Below, piece by piece: positions 60,183 to 64,000 of a stretch of DNA of 64,000 bases; the stretch's first letter is position 1, and the number at the start of each line of letters is the position of its first letter. Source of the DNA: Urechidicola vernalis (GTDB lineage Bacteria > Bacteroidota > Bacteroidia > Flavobacteriales > Flavobacteriaceae); NCBI RefSeq assembly GCF_031846385.1, contig NZ_JAVRHV010000007.1, forward strand, positions 1 to 64,000, read 5' to 3'. The notes under the pieces are model-generated. The model was not told the origin of the DNA and searched no databases. It worked only from the letters and a program-made list of their open reading frames with translations. Position numbers and translations under genes: made by a program.

Positions 60183-61091
60183 ATGAATATAAAAAATTTA
60201 ATCGCTGCTACATATACTCCATTGAAAGATGATGGATCTTTAAATGTTGATTTAGTGCCTAGATACAATGAGTTCTTAAAAAAGAATAAGGTTGCTGGAG
60301 TCTTTGTAAATGGCTCAACTGGAGATTTTGTTTCCTTAACAGTTGATGAGAGAAAAGAAATAATAGAAGCATGGTCTAAAGTGAAGTCTGATGATTTTTT
60401 TGTTATAAACCATGTTGGTCATACAAGTTTAAAGGTTTCTAAAGATTTGGTAACGCACTGTGCAGATAAAGTAGATGCAATTTCTACGTTGGCTCCGTAT
60501 TATTTTACTGTACCGACTTTAGAGTCGTTGGTAGAATACTGTGCTGAGATTGCGGCTTGCGCTCCACACTTGCCTTTTTATTATTATCACATTCCAGTTT
60601 TATCTGGGGCGGATTTTTCAATGCTAGAATTTTTAAAATTGGCTGAGACAAAAATTCCAAATTTAGGCGGGATTAAGTTTACCAAGAATGATGTTATTGA
60701 TTATAGATATTGTAAAAACTATAAAAATGGTAAATACAATATATTGTATGGTGTAGATGAAATGTTGCTTTCTAGTTTGCCTTATGAGGCTACTGGTTGG
60801 GTAGGTAGTACCTATAATCACTTAGCGCCATTATATTATGGAATTATTGAAGCGTTTAAGCTGGGAGATCACACACTTGCTTCTCAGTTACAGACGAAAT
60901 CGGCTCAGTTTGTCGATGAATTGAATGGTAGAGGTGGATTTAACGGTGCCGGTAAATCTTTTATGAAAGTTTTAGGTGTTGATTGTGGGCCATGTAGGTA
61001 TCCGCATAAAACATTTTCAGATGAAGAACTTTCCGAAGTGAAAAAAATATTAACAAATTCGGGTATAATGGATTATACCAGTAAATTGTAA
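60183..61091 (+). CDS. nanA: N-acetylneuraminate lyase (DHDPS superfamily)
   Basis: Cleaves N-acetylneuraminate to N-acetylmannosamine and pyruvate. The 302-residue TIM barrel shows 'VNGSTGDFVSLTVDER' (~43-58), the catalytic Tyr in 'FYYYHIPVLSG' (~134-144) and the Schiff-base Lys in 'NLGGIKFTKND' (~162-172). 'PVLSG' near the Tyr is typical of NanA and not of DapA. A longer frame from 60132 would cover the promoter and operator, so the ATG at 60183 is chosen. The epimerase 1.4 kb downstream would use its product. A hairpin terminator lies between this gene and the NanQ-like gene. Confidence 0.92.
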   Translation: MNIKNLIAATYTPLKDDGSLNVDLVPRYNEFLKKNKVAGVFVNGSTGDFVSLTVDERKEIIEAWSKVKSDDFFVINHVGHTSLKVSKDLVTHCADKVDAISTLAPYYFTVPTLESLVEYCAEIAACAPHLPFYYYHIPVLSGADFSMLEFLKLAETKIPNLGGIKFTKNDVIDYRYCKNYKNGKYNILYGVDEMLLSSLPYEATGWVGSTYNHLAPLYYGIIEAFKLGDHTLASQLQTKSAQFVDELNGRGGFNGAGKSFMKVLGVDCGPCRYPHKTFSDEELSEVKKILTNSGIMDYTSKL

Positions 61092-61115
61092 TTTCAAGTA
61101 GTTTAGTTTTCAAGG

Positions 61116-61145
61116 AGCTCGGTATATTTTGTACCGAGTTTTTTG
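61116..61145 (+). terminator. Intercistronic terminator between nanA and the NanQ-like gene
   Basis: Stem CTCGGTA / TACCGAG (extendable by GU and AU pairs) with a 7-nt loop and six T residues. It lies only 16 nt before the next ATG, so it may act as a partial terminator that lowers downstream expression. Confidence 0.78.
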
Positions 61146-61161
61146 TTTAAAAAAAAATTGT

Positions 61162-61620
61162 ATGATTATTGATAAATTAGAGAATATCGATTTATATAAA
61201 TCGATAAGTAATAACCTCACAGGTGCGTTAGAGTTTTTAAAAATTATGGATCTATCTTCACTAGCCTTGGGTAAGACGATTGTCGATTTGAATGAAGAAA
61301 CTGTTTTTGCAATCGTAAGTGATTATGAGACGAAAGAAATTGACGAGTCAATTAGATTAGAGGCACATCGAAAATATATAGATATTCAGTTGGTATTGAG
61401 TGGAAGTGAAGAAATTGGATTTGTTTCTAAATTCGATCAGATTGCCTCAAAACCATATGATTCAGAAAACGATTATGAATTGTTTCATGAAGAATTTAAA
61501 ACGGTTATTCTTAAGGCAGGTCTTTTCTGTATTTTGTTTCCAGATGATTTACATGCTCCTGGATTAATTCATGAGAAATCTGAAACCGTAAGAAAAATTG
61601 TTATTAAAGTTAAAATTTAA
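61162..61620 (+). CDS. YhcH/YjgK/YiaL family protein (NanQ-like)
   Basis: A 152-residue cupin-like protein. The family blocks are 'LEAHRKYIDIQLVLSGSE' (~69-86) and 'ILFPDDLHAPGL' (~130-141), whose His and Asp/Glu residues form the metal site. The E. coli homologue YhcH (NanQ) helps interconvert sialic acid anomers in the cytoplasm, so its place next to nanA strongly supports sialic acid catabolism. The ATG at 61162 is downstream of the terminator hairpin; an earlier TTG at 61129 lies inside the hairpin and is rejected. It converges with the GntR gene (8 bp gap). Confidence 0.9.
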   Translation: MIIDKLENIDLYKSISNNLTGALEFLKIMDLSSLALGKTIVDLNEETVFAIVSDYETKEIDESIRLEAHRKYIDIQLVLSGSEEIGFVSKFDQIASKPYDSENDYELFHEEFKTVILKAGLFCILFPDDLHAPGLIHEKSETVRKIVIKVKI

Positions 61621-61628
61621 TAGTACTC

Positions 61629-62336
61629 TTAGAGAATTCTGTAAAAATGAGGATCTAAATGTTGTCGCATTGCTGTTCTAAAGGTTTCAGGATTTCCAAC
61701 TTTTAAATTGTCCAATAAATTACGGTGGGTAACTACTTTTCCTTTAACGTAATTCTCATCCAAACCTTGTTGTTCATGAACAAACTCAAAAACAGGAAGA
61801 AGTAAAACCTGAAAACGTTGCAAGGTAACATTGCCGGCCATTTGATATAGTTTTCCATGAAATTGAATTTCATGTTCTAAAGAAAATATAGAGTTGTCTA
61901 CACCTTCGGCCTCACCTGCTTCTACAATTTTTTCTAATTCATCAATCCCTTTTTGTGTTTTTCTTGCAAATAAGGAATCTGCCATGCCCATTTCTAGCAT
62001 TAGACGTAACTCAAATAGGTTTTTTAAAGTTTCATTTCCCAACAATTTAGGATCCAAAACGCGTTCAAAATTATCTATAAAATCCGGTTGGGTTAGAATC
62101 ATTCCACGATGCTTTTTTGATTCTACCAAGCCAAGAGTCCTTAAACGCAAAAGTGCCTCGCGTACAACCGTACGGCTTACTCCGAGTGATTCCGCAAAAT
62201 CTAGTTCCTTTGGAATAGCGTCTCCGGGAACTAAATTATTATCTTTAAAGAATTGAATTAGTCGAAGTTCTACTTTGTCAACTAGTGACAGGTTTTTTAA
62301 AGGGGCGATTTTTTTAAATTTCTTAGTTTCAGACAT
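61629..62336 (-). CDS. GntR-family transcriptional regulator, FadR (FCD) subgroup
   Basis: A 235-residue regulator. The N-terminal winged helix spans residues ~17-85, with 'IPKELDFAESLGVSRTVVREALLRLRTLGLVES' covering the recognition helix (~41-73). The C-terminal FCD domain is all-helical, with possible metal ligands in 'LFELRLMLEMGMAD', 'HEIQFHGKLYQMAGN' (~150) and 'VTHRNLLDNL' (~207). Such proteins usually repress sugar-acid genes and release DNA on binding their ligand. It is the evident candidate to bind the three TATGT-N3-ACATA sites. No such site is seen at its own promoter, so autoregulation is not evident. It converges with the NanQ-like gene. Confidence 0.93.
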   Translation of the reverse strand: MSETKKFKKIAPLKNLSLVDKVELRLIQFFKDNNLVPGDAIPKELDFAESLGVSRTVVREALLRLRTLGLVESKKHRGMILTQPDFIDNFERVLDPKLLGNETLKNLFELRLMLEMGMADSLFARKTQKGIDELEKIVEAGEAEGVDNSIFSLEHEIQFHGKLYQMAGNVTLQRFQVLLLPVFEFVHEQQGLDENYVKGKVVTHRNLLDNLKVGNPETFRTAMRQHLDPHFYRIL

Positions 62337-62374
62337 GAATAGTTAGTTCTTTTTTAGCGTCTTAATTCGATAAA

Positions 62375-62382
62375 CAAAAATA
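62375..62382 (-). promoter_or_regulatory. -7 element of the GntR regulator gene
   Basis: On the minus strand TATTTTTG, an exact TAnnTTTG match, about 38 nt before the ATG at 62336. No operator palindrome overlaps it. Confidence 0.55.
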
Positions 62383-62530
62383 AGTAAATATATTTAACGA
62401 ATATTACATTCATTCGTGAAGCAATTGCTCAAATATACACAAAAAATTAAATATGTCTGATTTATATGTAATTTTAATCTGATTTCTATCAATTTAACTT
62501 AAATTATTCGAGTGTAATTAATAAATTTTA

Positions 62531-62538
62531 TATTTTTG
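62531..62538 (+). promoter_or_regulatory. -7 element of the epimerase gene
   Basis: TATTTTTG, exact TAnnTTTG match, 4 nt before the ATG at 62543. The transcript should begin at or next to the start codon. A TTCG at 62507-62510 is at the right distance for a weak -33 box. Confidence 0.62.
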
Positions 62539-62541
62539 TCT

Positions 62542-62554
62542 TATGTTAGACATA
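62542..62554 (+). promoter_or_regulatory. Operator palindrome O3 (epimerase)
   Basis: TATGTTAGACATA, same form as O1 and O2, again exactly 3 nt after the -7 box. Here it overlaps the start codon and the first four codons. Confidence 0.68.
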
Positions 62555-63724
62555 TTAAAACATAGAACACTTAGTAAGCAGTATAAAGACACCTTATTAA
62601 AGGATGTGATTCCATTTTGGGAACAAAATTCTGTGGACTTCGAGAATGGTGGGTATTATACATGTTTGGATAATACAGGAAATGTTTTTGAAAAGGATAA
62701 GTTTATGTGGCTTCAAGGGCGCCAAGCTTGGATGTTTTCTATGCTTTATAATAAAGTTGAGACAAACGAAAAATGGTTAGAAATAGCAAAAAACGGAATT
62801 GATTTTATTGTAAAGAATGGAATGGATGCTGAGGGTAACTTTTATTTTTCAACAACCGAAGAAGGAGAAGCGTTGGTGCAGCCCTATAATATTTTCTCAG
62901 ATTGTTTTGCAGCGATGGCATTTAGTCAGTACGCAATTGCAAGTGGAGATGAAAGTATCAAAAAACTTGCAGTCGACACCTATAGAAGCATTTTAAAAAA
63001 GAAGGATAACTCAAAAGGGATTTATGAAAAATCTACCGGAGCAAGACCTCTAAAGAGTTTTGCTTTACCAATGATTTTATCGAACCTTGTTTTAGAACTC
63101 GAAGATATTCTTCCGAAAGAGGAAGTAGAAAAAACCATTGACTTCAGTATTCACGAAGTTATGGAGGTGTTTTTGGATAAGGAATCTGGAATTATTTATG
63201 AGTTCGTAAAACCTGATGGCTCTTTGGAGGATAGTTTTAACGGTCGCTTATTAAACCCCGGTCATGGAATTGAGGCCATGTGGTTTATGATTGATATTGG
63301 TATTAGAAGAAACGATCAGAGTCTAATTCAAAAAGCAACAGATACTATTTTAAAAATCTTGGAGTATAGTTGGGATTCAGAATTTGGAGGAATTTTATAT
63401 TTTATGGATGCCAAAGGGTATCCTACACAACAATTAGAATGGGATCAAAAATTGTGGTGGGTGCATTTAGAAACTTTAGTTGCACTTGCAAAAGCATACG
63501 AGCATACACAAAGAGAGGAATTGTTGCCTTGGTATCAAAAAGTGCATGACTATTCTTGGTCACACTTTTCAGACCCGGAAAATGGAGAGTGGTATGGTTA
63601 TCTAAATAGACAAGGTGAAGTGCTTCTTGATTTAAAAGGAGGTAAATGGAAAGGGTGTTTCCACGTGCCAAGAGCCATGTATCAATGCTGGAAATCCTTC
63701 GAAAATATTGAAAGTAAATTATAA
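62543..63724 (+). CDS. N-acylglucosamine 2-epimerase (AGE family)
   Basis: Interconverts N-acetylmannosamine and N-acetylglucosamine without phosphorylation, the step after sialic acid lyase in many Bacteroidetes. The 393-residue alpha/alpha barrel shows 'NGGYYTCLDNTGNVFEKDKFMWLQGRQAWMFSMLYN' split over residues ~33-70, the active-site His in 'LLNPGHGIEAMWF' (~240), 'LWWVHLETLVAL' (~300-311) and 'EWYGYLNRQGE' with a following 'CFHVPRAMYQCW' (~370-390). The ATG at 62543 lies inside operator O3 and is 4 nt from the -7 box; no other in-frame start fits the conserved N-terminus. It is followed 3 bp later by a creatininase-family gene. Confidence 0.93.
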   Translation: MLDILKHRTLSKQYKDTLLKDVIPFWEQNSVDFENGGYYTCLDNTGNVFEKDKFMWLQGRQAWMFSMLYNKVETNEKWLEIAKNGIDFIVKNGMDAEGNFYFSTTEEGEALVQPYNIFSDCFAAMAFSQYAIASGDESIKKLAVDTYRSILKKKDNSKGIYEKSTGARPLKSFALPMILSNLVLELEDILPKEEVEKTIDFSIHEVMEVFLDKESGIIYEFVKPDGSLEDSFNGRLLNPGHGIEAMWFMIDIGIRRNDQSLIQKATDTILKILEYSWDSEFGGILYFMDAKGYPTQQLEWDQKLWWVHLETLVALAKAYEHTQREELLPWYQKVHDYSWSHFSDPENGEWYGYLNRQGEVLLDLKGGKWKGCFHVPRAMYQCWKSFENIESKL

Positions 63725-63727
63725 AAT

Positions 63728-64000
63728 ATGAAAACTCCAAGACCCTATATTCTGGCAGAGACCAACTGGAAACATGTTAAAGATGAACAGTTTTCAATTG
63801 CGATATTACCATGGGGTGCAACCGAAGCACATAATTATCATTTGCCTTATGCAACAGACACCATTTTAGCCGATAAAGTTGCCAATGAAGCTGCAAAGTT
63901 GGCTTGGGAGCAAAATTGTAAACCGATTGTATTACCAGCTATTCCCTTTGGTGTAAATACCGGTCAGATGGATGTTCAATTATGTATGAATATGAATCCA
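63728..64000 (+). CDS. Creatininase family protein (3' truncated by window end)
   Basis: The first 91 codons of a gene that runs off the window. The metal-binding motif 'WGATEAHNYHLPYATDT' (~29-45) has the E-x2-H-x2-H-L-P-x3-D pattern of the creatininase superfamily, whose members are zinc or manganese amidohydrolases. There is no signal peptide, so it is cytoplasmic. It lies 3 bp after the epimerase and is probably cotranscribed with it. A creatininase has no place in the textbook sialic acid pathway, so its substrate here is unknown; hydrolysis of an N-acyl or cyclic amide derivative is possible. Confidence 0.85.
   Translation, partial: MKTPRPYILAETNWKHVKDEQFSIAILPWGATEAHNYHLPYATDTILADKVANEAAKLAWEQNCKPIVLPAIPFGVNTGQMDVQLCMNMNP

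Noticed and set aside
60183..61091. Dihydrodipicolinate synthase (dapA)
   Set aside because: The Tyr motif 'HIPVLSG' and the neighbourhood (SusCD, NanQ-like, epimerase, GntR) favour N-acetylneuraminate lyase.
62440..62475. A fourth operator upstream of the GntR gene
   Set aside because: Two TATGT half-sites are present, but no ACATA partner at 3-nt spacing.

Overview
The window is an AT-rich chromosomal segment from a member of the Bacteroidota, most likely a marine, gliding Flavobacteriaceae. Evidence for this: gliding and type IX secretion genes (a PorP/SprF-like protein, gldE, gldD, sprA, remB and a T9SS type B cargo); the flavobacterial orders ileS-dksA-lspA, mutY-ssb-gldE-gldD and maeB-ruvA-sprA-gcvH-vanZ; a SusC/SusD pair; and repeated Bacteroidetes -7 elements (TAnnTTTG) in front of genes. 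Start codons are rarely preceded by purine-rich ribosome binding sites, and several genes start with TTG or GTG. No rRNA, tRNA, CRISPR array, phage or transposase was seen.

Layout. 1-3.9 kb: the 3' end of a giant repeat adhesin with a T9SS type B sorting domain, followed by its likely PorP/SprF partner. 4-12.6 kb: ileS, dksA-like, lspA, uvrC and a patatin/BamA-like outer membrane phospholipase. 12.7-14.8 kb (minus strand): HU, a 30-residue basic ribosomal-type peptide, and an RNase G/E gene behind a hairpin-rich leader. 14.9-20.6 kb: mutY-ssb-gldE-gldD, a heavy-metal-associated lipoprotein, a DMT exporter, and rplU-rpmA. 20.7-29.9 kb: waaA running directly into a molybdenum cofactor cluster (moaA, moeA, moaC, a MobA fusion, a ThiF-rhodanese protein, moaE, moaD) interleaved with a REP-like repeat, a 61-residue membrane protein, rluF and queG. 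30-48.4 kb: maeB, ruvA, the 2364-residue SprA, gcvH, vanZ, two TonB-like paralogues, deoC with two aldehyde-dehydrogenase-family genes, a hexapeptide acetyltransferase and remB. 48.4-54.9 kb: small membrane and exported proteins, an aminotransferase/omega-amidase pair, acyl-ACP desaturase, plsC, and a DUF5009 acyltransferase-like protein.

55-64 kb is the most distinctive part: a probable sialic acid (N-acetylneuraminate) utilisation locus. It holds SusD/SusC importers, an N-acetylneuraminate lyase, a YhcH/NanQ-like protein, a GntR/FadR-type repressor, an N-acylglucosamine 2-epimerase and the start of a creatininase-family gene. Three 13-bp palindromes (TATGT-N3-ACATA) lie in front of susC, nanA and the epimerase gene, each exactly 3 nt after a -7 box. 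Each therefore covers the predicted transcription start. This is a very regular repressor-promoter module and was found by reading the sequence directly.

All functional names rest on motif recognition and gene order read by eye; no database search was possible.
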